This document shows positions 16,555-23,957 of a stretch of 36,859 nucleotides of DNA, piece after piece. A program made the position numbers and the translations under genes. Position 1 is the stretch's first letter; each line of letters opens with the position of its first letter. Under the pieces are notes generated by a model that saw only the letters and a list, made by a program, of their open reading frames with translations, had not been told where the DNA came from and ran no database searches. Source of the stretch: Proteobacteria bacterium CAG:495 (lineage in GTDB: Bacteria > Pseudomonadota > Alphaproteobacteria > RF32 > CAG-239). The stretch is taken from positions 1 through 36,859 of the forward strand of contig HF995284.1 of NCBI GenBank assembly GCA_000432275.1, in the 5' to 3' direction.

Positions 16555-18585
16555 ATGGCAGAAACAACGACATCCTTTTCTTCCGACCAACTCAATCAAC
16601 AGATTGAGCTTATTTTGGATGCCTACGGAATAGCTCCGCAAAACGGAGATGCCGAACTGTACGACAAAATCACGGCTTTGATTGATACCCCTCAAAAAAA
16701 ACAGCAGTTTTTTGACGAGATGGTCGCATACAAAACGGCTCAGCCCAATCTCGCCAATTATCAGGATCTTTATAACGATGCTCTGGATTTCAGCCGCAAA
16801 CAGCCGGGAAATTACAATAAGGGAACCTACAGCAGCACAATTTCTCTGGTCAATCGCGAAAAAGCGGCCGGCCTGAACAGCTCTTTCTTAGACGTTTATC
16901 ATATTTGCAACCAACCGGAAGCATCCCGAACCGCCGAAGTAAAAAAGGAGCTGGCAAAACAATCCCATCGCCGGCTGTTGACCGGTGCCTTGGAAATACA
17001 AACGCCGAATGACCAACAGCTGCTCAAAAAATTTATGACCGCCCTTCGCGACTCCGGACAAAAATTTGACAAGATTGTTATTCCCGTAGGTTGTGACGAA
17101 CAAGGCCACATCCGCCACGCGATAAGCCTGGTAATCGAGGGAAACCGGGCAATGATTGTTGATCAATTGGGCGGCGGAGCTTATCAGGCCACTAAAACCA
17201 ATATTGTAAATACCCTGAACGACTTTGGCATCACCACCACGGTCTATGCGCCGGCATTAAGCCAAAACCGCAGCGACTGCGCCATTTTCTCCTCTATGGT
17301 GAACGAAGTTGCCCTCCAAGGCGACCTAAACGATTTCCTTACCAAATTCCAATCCTTGAATCAGGATGAAAAATGGGCAGAGGTTGATGCCCAACATACA
17401 AAAGATATAAAAGCGGCCGCCCAAGCCTATTATAAAAATTATCAGAACAATCCCGTATTCAAGCTGTATCTGCAAGCCCAGGGCATCACAGACTTTAATT
17501 ATATAAATGCCGCCGCCAAAGATAAGATTATTGAGTGTTTCAATCAGGTAACTGCTGCCCAGGACTTCGTCGTCGACGAATATGCCCCGACGCCGCAAGA
17601 CCTGGAATGGAAAGCAGAAGTCAATGCTGTCTTTATGCCCAACTGCCAAAAGCTCACCAGAGCGTTTCAGCGTTTTGATACCAAAGACGACCGCGAACTT
17701 CGTTATCGCCTTAACAACAGCCTGATTTACTACTACGATAAAAAACATGTCCGCATCCGCAGCGAAAGCACCAAAGACTTCGTCTTAATCTGCCAAACGG
17801 CCAAAGATATGGGCAACAACACCATCACTTTCGGCGCATTTGAAAAACATCCGGAATATAAGGCCAAACTGTATCTGGCAGCCCTGCAAACCGGAATGAA
17901 GATGAAAAATCAGCCCAGTTTGGACGAACTGCGCGCATATCCCGAATTTACCCAGATTCAAAGCATCATAAAACAAAAAAAGTTTGAAGAAGAATCCCGT
18001 AAGGCCTGGAAAAATCAGCCGGAACTGCGTAAGCGGGCTAAAAAATACCACGCCGAACTGGAGCAGGCTAATGCCGCAGCAAACCAAGATCCCGACTATC
18101 GTACCTTAAAATCCGAACTTTTTAATGCTAATAAAGCGCTCAGCAATGCCAAAAAAAACGGAGCAGGCCAAGACACCCTCAAACAGCTTGGCGAAAACGT
18201 TGACGAAGCCAAACGAAAGTTTAACGAAAACCCCTCGCAGGCAGCCATAGCATCAGCGGAAACAAACTTCCGCAACACTATAAAGGAAATGGCCGACAAC
18301 TATATCAAATACGGCAGCAGCGAAAAAGACAAAACCTCACCGAATGAACGAAAAGAAAAACTAAAAAAACATTTGGAAATTTACGATGCCAATACTTTCT
18401 TTACCAAAACCATCAAAGGAAGGGACAATAAAGGCTATCCTCTTTTTGAAGAAACAGAAAGCGCTATGGAATTGCAAAGAAAAATGACAGACAACGAAAA
18501 GAAAAGCTTGATTCGGGAACAAACCAAGAACTATAAAGAAGTTCAAACCGGACTGCGCGAATACGTGAGAACTGCCGGCCGTTAA
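16555..18585 (+). CDS. Orphan protein with CE-clan (ULP/YopJ-like) cysteine protease signature
   Basis: 676 residues, family not recognised as a whole. A block at about 172-255 carries, in order, all elements of a CE-clan catalytic site. His188 begins a hydrophobic strand (R-H-A-I-S-L-V-I), and Asp203 ends the next strand (A-M-I-V-D-Q-L-G-G). Gln237 and Cys242 lie in Q-N-R-S-D-C-A-I-F, like the Q-x-N-x-D-C-G-x-F box of ULP/SENP proteases and YopJ-type acetyltransferases. The Gln-Cys spacing is one residue shorter than in ULP1. The remaining ~420 residues are helical and Lys/Glu/Asn-rich, with likely coiled-coil stretches at about 500-600. There is no signal peptide or membrane segment. It may be an effector acting on a host or rival cell; that is inference. 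CAGGG SD 8 bases before the ATG. Its stop overlaps the convergent trmL stop. Confidence 0.6.
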   Translation: MAETTTSFSSDQLNQQIELILDAYGIAPQNGDAELYDKITALIDTPQKKQQFFDEMVAYKTAQPNLANYQDLYNDALDFSRKQPGNYNKGTYSSTISLVNREKAAGLNSSFLDVYHICNQPEASRTAEVKKELAKQSHRRLLTGALEIQTPNDQQLLKKFMTALRDSGQKFDKIVIPVGCDEQGHIRHAISLVIEGNRAMIVDQLGGGAYQATKTNIVNTLNDFGITTTVYAPALSQNRSDCAIFSSMVNEVALQGDLNDFLTKFQSLNQDEKWAEVDAQHTKDIKAAAQAYYKNYQNNPVFKLYLQAQGITDFNYINAAAKDKIIECFNQVTAAQDFVVDEYAPTPQDLEWKAEVNAVFMPNCQKLTRAFQRFDTKDDRELRYRLNNSLIYYYDKKHVRIRSESTKDFVLICQTAKDMGNNTITFGAFEKHPEYKAKLYLAALQTGMKMKNQPSLDELRAYPEFTQIQSIIKQKKFEEESRKAWKNQPELRKRAKKYHAELEQANAAANQDPDYRTLKSELFNANKALSNAKKNGAGQDTLKQLGENVDEAKRKFNENPSQAAIASAETNFRNTIKEMADNYIKYGSSEKDKTSPNERKEKLKKHLEIYDANTFFTKTIKGRDNKGYPLFEETESAMELQRKMTDNEKKSLIREQTKNYKEVQTGLREYVRTAGR

Positions 18586-19058
18586 TTTCTTTGAACGGGG
18601 AAACCGTCAATTTGCCGCAAACACTCACCGACAACCATCACTGCCGATACGGCAACGTTAATGGAGCGCGCATTTTCATTCATTGGTATCAAAAGACGCG
18701 CATCCGCGGCTTGATGTACCGCTTCCGGAACCCCCGCGCTTTCCCGTCCCATCAGAATAATGTCGTTGGGCTGAAATTCAAATTCGGTATATGGTCGGCT
18801 GGCATGCGTCGTTAACAAAACGATTCTCCCGTATTCGTCAGGGTGCTTCGCCCGATACTGCAAAAAATCATTCCAGGAATTATGACGGCGATAATCAGCC
18901 AGATGCAAATAATCCATCCCCGAACGTTTCAATGTCCGCTCCGAAAAAACAAAACCGCATGGCTCGATAATATCCAGAGGAACGTCGAGACATGCGCCCA
19001 ATCGCAGTAATGTTCCCGTATTTTGCGGAATATCAGGTTGAAATAAAGCCAATCGCAT
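18582..19058 (-). CDS. trmL: tRNA (cytidine/uridine-34 2'-O)-methyltransferase TrmL
   Basis: SPOUT-fold methyltransferase that 2'-O-methylates the wobble base of tRNA-Leu isoacceptors using S-adenosylmethionine. The start is set at 19058 by a strong GGAGGAG SD 7 bases upstream; the ATG at 19073 overlaps that SD. The resulting 158 residues match E. coli TrmL (157). Visible motifs are P-x-I-P-Q-N-T-G-T-L-L-R near the N-terminus, the SAM-knot segment G-R-E-S-A-G-V-P, and S-I-N-V-A-V-S-A at the C-terminal knot. It converges with the CE-protease-like gene, and the two stop codons overlap by four bases (TTAA) with no terminator between them. Confidence 0.93.
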   Translation of the reverse strand: MRLALFQPDIPQNTGTLLRLGACLDVPLDIIEPCGFVFSERTLKRSGMDYLHLADYRRHNSWNDFLQYRAKHPDEYGRIVLLTTHASRPYTEFEFQPNDIILMGRESAGVPEAVHQAADARLLIPMNENARSINVAVSAVMVVGECLRQIDGFPVQRN

Positions 19059-19090
19059 TTTCTTCTCCTCCAATGATGCTGCTTATTACT

Positions 19091-19119
19091 CAAATACCCT
19101 CAAAAATCACCGGAAGCAA
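19091..19119 (-). promoter_or_regulatory. Candidate promoter of trmL
   Basis: On the minus strand: TTGCTT, 17-base spacer, TATTTG, 33 bases before the start codon. A moderate match. The remainder of the gap 19120-19257 shows nothing I can identify. Confidence 0.35.
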
Positions 19120-19257
19120 GCAGTTTTTTAAACTAAAAAAGCCCCATTTGCCGGTAAACCTCTCCTTTCCTGCCGCCTATCCCTTTTCAAACGTTCTCCC
19201 TGCTTTTGCAAAAAATGCTCTGATATTCGGCCGTAACCAAAAATTTTGTTTTTGCAT

Positions 19258-19294
19258 AAAAAAAACGGGTGGTCGTTTCACAACGCCCAACCCG
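19258..19294 (-). terminator. Terminator of the 19319-19819 gene
   Basis: On the minus strand a GC-rich imperfect hairpin (outer CGGGT/ACCCG, inner CGTT/AACG, loop GTGA) is followed by eight T, 24 bases after the stop codon. Confidence 0.85.
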
Positions 19295-19318
19295 CAAGTT
19301 GTCAAAAAACGGAAAGAG

Positions 19319-19819
19319 TTAAAATTGTCCTCTTCTGTAATATATTTCTGCCAGCTCCCGTATATTTTCAGCATTAGCCAAAACGGAATAAGGCGGATAA
19401 TACTGAGTTTTTTGTGACAAGGCTGAAAAAACCTTGTTGGCGGCCATAAAGAATTTAACTTCTTCAGCCTGCCGGGCATTCGTTTCCGGTTCGCTTTCCC
19501 TCACGCGCAGCTCTTCAAACAAACGGTCTCCCAATCCATACTCGGTATGACCGCTGATTTTCTTTACCACGTCTAAAACCTCATTGATAAACTTTTCCTT
19601 GTATATCTGCTCTGCAAACAAAGCGTCAATAAAGTCTTCAACGGTTTTCTTTCCAAAGGAATTACGTAGTCTCAGCTCGGGAAAAAGCAGTCTCAAATGA
19701 CGAACAAAATTTTCTCTCTTAATAGAAAAAATCTCCAAATTAAGATCTTCTTCGCCTTCAACTCCGGTAAATTTTACAAATTCGTTCCATACGATGCGTT
19801 CAATTTCTTCTCTAGCCAT
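19319..19819 (-). CDS. Hypothetical protein with weak acyl-carrier-like N-terminal region
   Basis: 166 residues, not recognised. It is polar and helical with no signal or membrane segment. The first ~70 residues have a layout loosely like an acyl carrier protein: an amphipathic helix, an E-D-L-N-L-E-I-F loop, a helix ending in L-F-P-E-L, then K-K-T-V-E-D-F-I-D-A-L as final helix. The Ser of the D-S-L phosphopantetheine site is absent (K-R-E there), so carrier function is not supported. The rest (about 75-166) is helical and charged. There is no SD; the leader is AT-rich (TTAAAATTTAAAAGTT before ATG). It has its own good promoter and terminator, standing alone between trmL and ychF. Confidence 0.6.
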   Translation of the reverse strand: MAREEIERIVWNEFVKFTGVEGEEDLNLEIFSIKRENFVRHLRLLFPELRLRNSFGKKTVEDFIDALFAEQIYKEKFINEVLDVVKKISGHTEYGLGDRLFEELRVRESEPETNARQAEEVKFFMAANKVFSALSQKTQYYPPYSVLANAENIRELAEIYYRRGQF

Positions 19820-19868
19820 AACTTTTAAATTTTAATTGTTTAACAATAATATCTTTTTGATAAACCGG

Positions 19869-19897
19869 AGAGTATCACATCCGGGATTTATTGTCAA
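19869..19897 (-). promoter_or_regulatory. Promoter of the 19319-19819 gene
   Basis: On the minus strand: perfect TTGACA, 17-base spacer, TACTCT with a TGn extension. The leader would be about 40 AT-rich bases. Confidence 0.65.
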
Positions 19898-19942
19898 CTT
19901 TTTGGCTAAAAAAAATATTTTAAGAAAAAACCGATTACACTC

Positions 19943-21052
19943 TTAGACGTTGAAAAGAAAATTAAGCAAATCTCCGTCTTGCACGATATAGTCTTTTCCT
20001 TCGGAACGCATTTTTCCGGCTTCTTTGCAAGCCTGCTCACCGCCGAATTTGACAAAGTCGTCATACGCAATAGTCTCGGCACGAATAAAACCGCGTTCAA
20101 AATCAGAATGAATAATGCCGGCACATTGCGGAGCCTTCGAACCTTTAATAAAGGTCCAGGCGCGCACTTCTTTGGGACCGGCGGTAAAATATGTCTGCAA
20201 TCCAAGCAGGTCGTATCCGGCCCGAATGATTTTTGACAAGCCGGTCTCTTCAAGCCCCAATGCCGACAAAAATTCTTTTTTCTCATCTTCGGATTCCAAT
20301 TGGGCAACCTCAGATTCTATCGCAGCAGAAATAATGACCGCGCTTGCACCTTCTGCCTTGGCCTTTTCAAAAACCTTCTCGGAAAAGGCATTGCCCGAGG
20401 CAGCGGAGTCTTCGTCCACATTGCAGACATACAGCACCGGCTTTGCCGTTAACAGCTGAAGCATTTTATATGCCTTTGCAGCGTCTTTGTTGGCTGCGTC
20501 GGGTGCCGCAACCCGTGCCGGCTTTCCGGCTTTCAGAGCGTCAATAACCGGTCCCATAACGGCAACATTGACGATTGCCTCCTTGTCCCCGCCTTTGGCT
20601 TTTTTCTGAGCCTGGTCAAAACGTTTTTCCAAGGATTCCAAATCGGCTACCATCAATTCGGTTTCAACAATCTCTGCATCCCGAATAGGATCAACGCTGC
20701 CTTCAACATGCGTAATATTGTCGTCTTCAAAACACCGCAACACATGAATAATGGCATCGACTTCACGGATATTGGCCAAAAACTGGTTGCCCAGCCCCTC
20801 ACCCTTCGAAGCGCCTTTAACCAATCCCGCAATATCCACAAATTCCAGCTGGGTCGGCGTTACCATTTTGGGACTGACAATTTCTTTCAGTTTCTCCAGA
20901 CGTGCATCCGGCACGGCAACCCGTCCCGTGTTCGGCTCAATGGTACAAAACGGAAAATTAGCCGCCTGAGCCGCAATTGTCTGTGTTAAAGCGTTAAACA
21001 GCGTGGACTTGCCTACATTGGGCAAACCGACGATACCGCAATTAAATCCCAT
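19943..21052 (-). CDS. ychF: Ribosome-binding ATPase YchF (Obg-related)
   Basis: TRAFAC-class P-loop ATPase that binds ribosomes and modulates stress responses. The start is 21052, with GAGGAG 8 bases upstream; a TTG further up overlaps the SD. The 369 residues fit the family (E. coli 363). Visible are the P-loop G-L-P-N-V-G-K-S-T (about residues 9-17), D-I-A-G-L-V-K-G-A-S-K-G-E-G-L-G-N (switch II, with the hydrophobic residue typical of the HAS-NTPase group), an N-V-D-E in place of the GTP-specific N-K-x-D, and a complete C-terminal TGS domain (W-T-F-I-K-G, H-S-D-F-E-R-G-F-I-R-A-E). It follows pth and rplY in the usual cluster order. A terminator-like hairpin covers its SD. Confidence 0.96.
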   Translation of the reverse strand: MGFNCGIVGLPNVGKSTLFNALTQTIAAQAANFPFCTIEPNTGRVAVPDARLEKLKEIVSPKMVTPTQLEFVDIAGLVKGASKGEGLGNQFLANIREVDAIIHVLRCFEDDNITHVEGSVDPIRDAEIVETELMVADLESLEKRFDQAQKKAKGGDKEAIVNVAVMGPVIDALKAGKPARVAAPDAANKDAAKAYKMLQLLTAKPVLYVCNVDEDSAASGNAFSEKVFEKAKAEGASAVIISAAIESEVAQLESEDEKKEFLSALGLEETGLSKIIRAGYDLLGLQTYFTAGPKEVRAWTFIKGSKAPQCAGIIHSDFERGFIRAETIAYDDFVKFGGEQACKEAGKMRSEGKDYIVQDGDLLNFLFNV

Positions 21053-21090
21053 AAAAAAACTCCTCAAATAATCAATCTCGCTTGAGGAGT
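21053..21090 (-). promoter_or_regulatory. Hairpin with T-run that sequesters the ychF SD
   Basis: On the minus strand ACTCCTCAA (21090-21082) pairs perfectly with TTGAGGAGT (21067-21059), 14-base loop, directly followed by seven T and then the ychF ATG. The right arm is the ychF SD. The same element could therefore terminate transcription from pth, block ychF translation, or both. Confidence 0.65.
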
Positions 21091-21124
21091 CTTTTAGCCC
21101 ATAAAACCCGATTTTTCAAGGTTT

Positions 21125-21700
21125 TTATTTTTTCTGTTTCAACAGGCCTATTTTGTTGGAAAAAGCACTGACGCCTTCGGTCATCAAAATCCCGATGTTC
21201 TTGACTGCGGCATCAATATTTTCGTCAATCAAAACACTGTCTGCCTTCGAAAATCGCGACAACACATGGTTAACCACGGCCTCGCCGCCGCTTTGAGGAT
21301 GTCCGACCCCGATGCGGATGCGGTGATAGTTAGGGCTGATTGCCGCATCTATCGACTTCAAACCGTTGTGGCCGCCGGCACCGCCGCCTGTCTTGGCCTT
21401 CATTTTTCCGGCCGGCAAATCCATGTCGTCATGGATGACTATCACGTTTTGGGGTAGAATTTTATAAAAACAGGCCGCCTTGACCACCGAATTTCCCGAA
21501 AGGTTCATATAAGTCTGAGGCTTAAGCAAATAAACCTTTTCCCCTGCGATTTTCCCCTCGGAAATTAAACCGTCGAACTTGTCGCGATACGCACCAAACC
21601 CATACGCGTCATGCAGGGCGTCTGCCGCCGCAAAACCGACGTTATGCCTTGTTCCCGCATATTCCGCTCCGGGATTCCCCAATCCGACAATAAGAAACAT
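21125..21700 (-). CDS. pth: Peptidyl-tRNA hydrolase
   Basis: Cytosolic esterase that releases tRNA from peptidyl-tRNAs dropped by stalled ribosomes. 191 residues, the family length. The N-terminal signature G-L-G-N-P-G-x-x-Y-x-x-T-R-H-N-V-G-F contains Asn9 and the catalytic His19. I-H-D-D-M-D-L-P holds the conserved Asp, and G-G-G-A-G-G-H-N-G-L-K-S the second conserved Asn region. The SD is GCAGG about 7 bases before the ATG. It lies between rplY and ychF on the same strand, the usual proteobacterial cluster. Confidence 0.97.
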   Translation of the reverse strand: MFLIVGLGNPGAEYAGTRHNVGFAAADALHDAYGFGAYRDKFDGLISEGKIAGEKVYLLKPQTYMNLSGNSVVKAACFYKILPQNVIVIHDDMDLPAGKMKAKTGGGAGGHNGLKSIDAAISPNYHRIRIGVGHPQSGGEAVVNHVLSRFSKADSVLIDENIDAAVKNIGILMTEGVSAFSNKIGLLKQKK

Positions 21701-21712
21701 TATTCAACCTGC

Positions 21713-21797
21713 AAAATAAAAAATTAGAGCGGCTTTACCCGTAAAAAACAAATATACTGCAAAGTATACGATTTTAAAACCGAAAAAGCCGCTCTAA
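21713..21797 (-). terminator. Long-loop terminator-like structure between rplY and pth
   Basis: A perfect 13-bp inverted repeat (21785-21797 with 21724-21736) encloses 48 bases, which contain a smaller 6-bp hairpin (21753-21758 with 21763-21768). On the minus strand the right arm is followed by TTTTTTATTTT and then immediately by the pth SD. It may attenuate read-through into pth or release a small RNA from the rplY transcript. Confidence 0.65.
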
Positions 21798-21815
21798 ATC
21801 TGAATATCCGAAAAA

Positions 21816-22106
21816 TTACTTTCTGAGGAAGTCGACGTGTATCGGCTTGTCAGAAACCGGATGAAATTGTACATCCTGACATTTTACATTGTGTTTTTTG
21901 CCGTCGAGGACAACTTCGATATCGGCATCATAAAAACCGACGGTGTCCAAAGCCTTTTCAAGCTCAACCGGATGCAGGGAAATCATAACGGATTCCTGTT
22001 TTCCGCCATAAATAACGGCAGGAACACGTCCTTCACGACGACATGCACGAGCTGCCCCCTTACCTGCTTTCTCACGCTTTTCAGCATTAAATGTAATCTT
22101 TACCAT
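21816..22106 (-). CDS. rplY: 50S ribosomal protein bL25, short form
   Basis: 96 residues. It corresponds to the single N-terminal 5S rRNA-binding domain, as in E. coli L25 (94 residues). Recognisable stretches are the start with K-R-E-K-A-G-K-G-A-A-R, the R-V-P-A-V-I-Y-G-G loop and the D-V-Q-F-H-P-V-S-D-K-P-I-H-V-D-F-L ending. Most alphaproteobacterial members are the long CTC/TL5 type of about 200 residues with a second beta domain, which is absent here. The sequence ends cleanly with a stop and no frameshift is visible. AGGA SD with a 9-base spacer. First gene of the rplY-pth-ychF cluster with a structured leader. Confidence 0.93.
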   Translation of the reverse strand: MVKITFNAEKREKAGKGAARACRREGRVPAVIYGGKQESVMISLHPVELEKALDTVGFYDADIEVVLDGKKHNVKCQDVQFHPVSDKPIHVDFLRK

Positions 22107-22190
22107 AGTAAAAAATCCTTTATAAAAAATTGCAAAACAAAGCCTTAATCAAAGGCTTGGCCGTCCGACCTCCAGGGGTGTCCGACGGTT
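22107..22190 (-). ncRNA. Structured 5' leader of rplY
   Basis: Downstream of the predicted start site the minus-strand RNA can fold a CCGTC/GACGG stem enclosing a C/G-rich loop, then a perfect 7-bp hairpin AAGCCTT/AAGGCTT with loop TGATT. About 40 AU-rich bases then lead to the SD. The position before a ribosomal-protein gene suggests autogenous control or attenuation; no known leader class was recognised. Confidence 0.45.
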
Positions 22191-22197
22191 GAGTCGA

Positions 22198-22226
22198 CTC
22201 ATACACCTTTTTTACATATATTTCAA
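22198..22226 (-). promoter_or_regulatory. Promoter of the rplY-pth-ychF cluster
   Basis: On the minus strand: TTGAAA, 17-base spacer, TATGAG. A perfect 10-base palindrome GAGTCGACTC (22191-22200) overlaps the -10 and start site. Confidence 0.55.
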
Positions 22227-22244
22227 GGTTTTTTTAAAATGGCA

Positions 22245-22273
22245 GAAGCCCCGTCTTCACAGACAGGAGCTTC
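22245..22273. repeat. Hairpin repeat, copy 1 (downstream of paralogue A)
   Basis: Stem GAAGCCCCGTCT / AGACAGGAGCTTC with loop TCAC. It shares most of its bases with the terminator at 23112-23139 behind the neighbouring paralogue. Here it has lost the adjoining T-run on the minus strand (TGCCATTTT follows), so it is probably a decayed terminator copy. Between it and the gene end lies a weak 5-bp hairpin with eight T on the plus strand (22293-22315). Confidence 0.6.
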
Positions 22274-22313
22274 TTGAAACTAACTAGACAACACTCCTTT
22301 TACGGAGTTTTTT

Positions 22314-23027
22314 TTATTTATGTTCGCGAACGGCACAACCGACACATTCCACAACCCGAAACGGATGAAAAGAAAACACCCGAACCATCAATTCTCTGCC
22401 GGTTAAATTCAATGGATATCCGGAAACCGACCTTCCTCTGAGCTTAACCCGAAAACAGGTATTGTCGTCCAACCGGATAATACCGTAAATGCCTTCATTT
22501 TCGTCTGAGCGTATTACCTTGAAAGCATAAACTTCATTTTTAGAAAGCAAATGCATTCTCAAACTCTTGAGCAGAACAACCGAAACGCCCCAGAAAACAA
22601 ACTGTGTGCCCACTAAAGACGCGGCTGCATACAAACCTGCACCGATTAAAAGCAAAAGCGTTTCGACAACCAACAGCAGAAATATCATATTGTTCATACA
22701 AACAAGCACGTCTTCCACCCGCCGCAATTCCCGTCGCCTGAACCAAACAAAGAAACGCCACGCGGCAACTGCCAGCACCGCATTGATTCCGATTGCCGCA
22801 TATGCATTAAGCTTAATCTCAATACAATGAAAAACCGTCCATAACACAAAGCTGAACAACCAGCATAAAGGAACGGCCTGCGAAATCATCGTTCGCCAAA
22901 AACGATACTGTTTCAAAGAGAGTTCAAAACTTTTAAGGTTAACCACTACGATTGCAAAAACTGCAAACACAATCCCGAGCCATAATCCCATTACAACTCC
23001 GGGTTCAAAAAAAATAATCTTAGCCAT
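22314..23027 (-). CDS. Unknown membrane protein, tandem paralogue A
   Basis: 237 residues, not recognised. About five hydrophobic helices lie in the first 155 residues, followed by an ~80-residue soluble tail. The tail has E-V-Y-A-F-K-V-I, Y-G-I-I-R-L-D-D and a closing F-S-F-H-P-F-R-V-V-E-C. The whole length aligns with the adjacent gene (23238-23922): both have the x-Y-R/C-W-W-R/T segment, N-A-L/D-V-L-V-C, a G-S/T-Q-L/F-x-L/F-x-G-x-S-I/V-x-L-L/V block and F-H-P-F-R. It therefore arose by tandem duplication. No SD; the ATG follows TTTTTTAAATTAATGCT. Its promoter sits right behind the terminator of its paralogue. Confidence 0.7.
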   Translation of the reverse strand: MAKIIFFEPGVVMGLWLGIVFAVFAIVVVNLKSFELSLKQYRFWRTMISQAVPLCWLFSFVLWTVFHCIEIKLNAYAAIGINAVLAVAAWRFFVWFRRRELRRVEDVLVCMNNMIFLLLVVETLLLLIGAGLYAAASLVGTQFVFWGVSVVLLKSLRMHLLSKNEVYAFKVIRSDENEGIYGIIRLDDNTCFRVKLRGRSVSGYPLNLTGRELMVRVFSFHPFRVVECVGCAVREHK

Positions 23028-23072
23028 AGCATTAATTTAAAAAATATAACAATAATAAAAAAATGATATTTC

Positions 23073-23101
23073 GTTGTACTCCACTTACCGGATAAAATCA
23101 A
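23073..23101 (-). promoter_or_regulatory. Promoter of paralogue A
   Basis: On the minus strand: TTGATT, 17-base spacer, TACAAC, preceded by TGG. The promoter of paralogue B has the same start (TGGTTGATTTT) and the same spacing, so the promoter was probably duplicated together with the gene. Confidence 0.6.
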
Positions 23102-23105
23102 CCAC

Positions 23106-23139
23106 AAAAAAAAGCCCCCGTCTTCACAGACAAGAGCTT
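23106..23139 (-). terminator. Terminator behind paralogue B (hairpin repeat, copy 2)
   Basis: A 12-bp stem with several G-U pairs (23139-23128 with 23123-23112), GTGA tetraloop, then a T-run on the minus strand. It lies about 100 bases after the stop codon. A weaker inverted repeat (GAGGGC / GCCCTC, about 45-base loop) lies between stop and terminator. Confidence 0.8.
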
Positions 23140-23237
23140 TTCCGCCTCTCGAGGGCAAAAAGAGACTAAATCATTTTTCATGGCAAATTACAAAACGCCC
23201 TCTGATATCAAAAAGTTTGTTTTCTAAAATGACATAC

Positions 23238-23922
23238 TTAAACCTCGCATAAACGGAAAGGATGAAACGAAGTCACCGTAACCCTGATTTCCGCTTCCTT
23301 GCCATAAAGTCCATAACAGCGCCGTGCAAGCTTCTTAACCCTTGCATCAAGCTGTGAACATTCATTTATGATGAGTTTTCCGTAGACATAGTCGTCCGTA
23401 CCTATCCGCAGCGGTGCAAAGACATAAACGTCGCCTTTAACCAGTTGCCGCAGCCTCAAATTACGAACCAACAAAATCGACGTCCCCACCAACAGCAACT
23501 GGCTGCCGGCTATTTCAACAGTCGCTAACAAACCGTCCCAAAACAGCAACACCATACATTGAGCCAAAAAGTAAAGCGCAAACGCATCGCTCACACAAAC
23601 AAGGGCATTATCAACCGCTTCCATCCGCCGTTTCATAAATACGAAAAAATATCGCAGACAAATGATAACCAGCAGAACCGAGGCTATTATGCAAAAAACC
23701 GGGTCTGCATTGCGTTCACGGCCATAAAAAAAAAGCCCATGCTCCAAATGACACAAAACAATAAACCGTCACAATCCGGGGAATTCGGTCTCGCCACCAA
23801 CAATATGTGCTGAAAGGAATAAAAAATTTTGACCAATACACCCACAAAGCGGCAATCGCCAACACAATAACGCCAAACAGCAAACCTGTCATAACCACGG
23901 AATAATTCAGAATTGTATCCAT
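23238..23922 (-). pseudogene. Tandem paralogue B, frameshifted at a run of nine T
   Basis: Two overlapping frames together encode a close relative of paralogue A. The first (start 23922) gives the N-terminal two helices up to G-A-W-A-F-F and then meets a stop just after a run of nine A on the plus strand (23726-23734; nine T in the coding strand). The second frame carries the remaining helices and the F-H-P-F-R ending. Removing one T from the run joins them into 227 residues that align end to end with paralogue A (237). This could be a true pseudogene, a sequencing or assembly error, slippage-dependent expression or phase variation. No SD; AT-rich leader; good promoter upstream. Confidence 0.75.
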
Positions 23923-23957
23923 AAATATAATATCTAATAATTTAAAATGAATAAAGC

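Noticed and set aside
18992..19417. Plus-strand frame of 141 codons across the trmL upstream gap
   Set aside because: Crosses the trmL start and a minus-strand terminator; no SD or recognisable protein.
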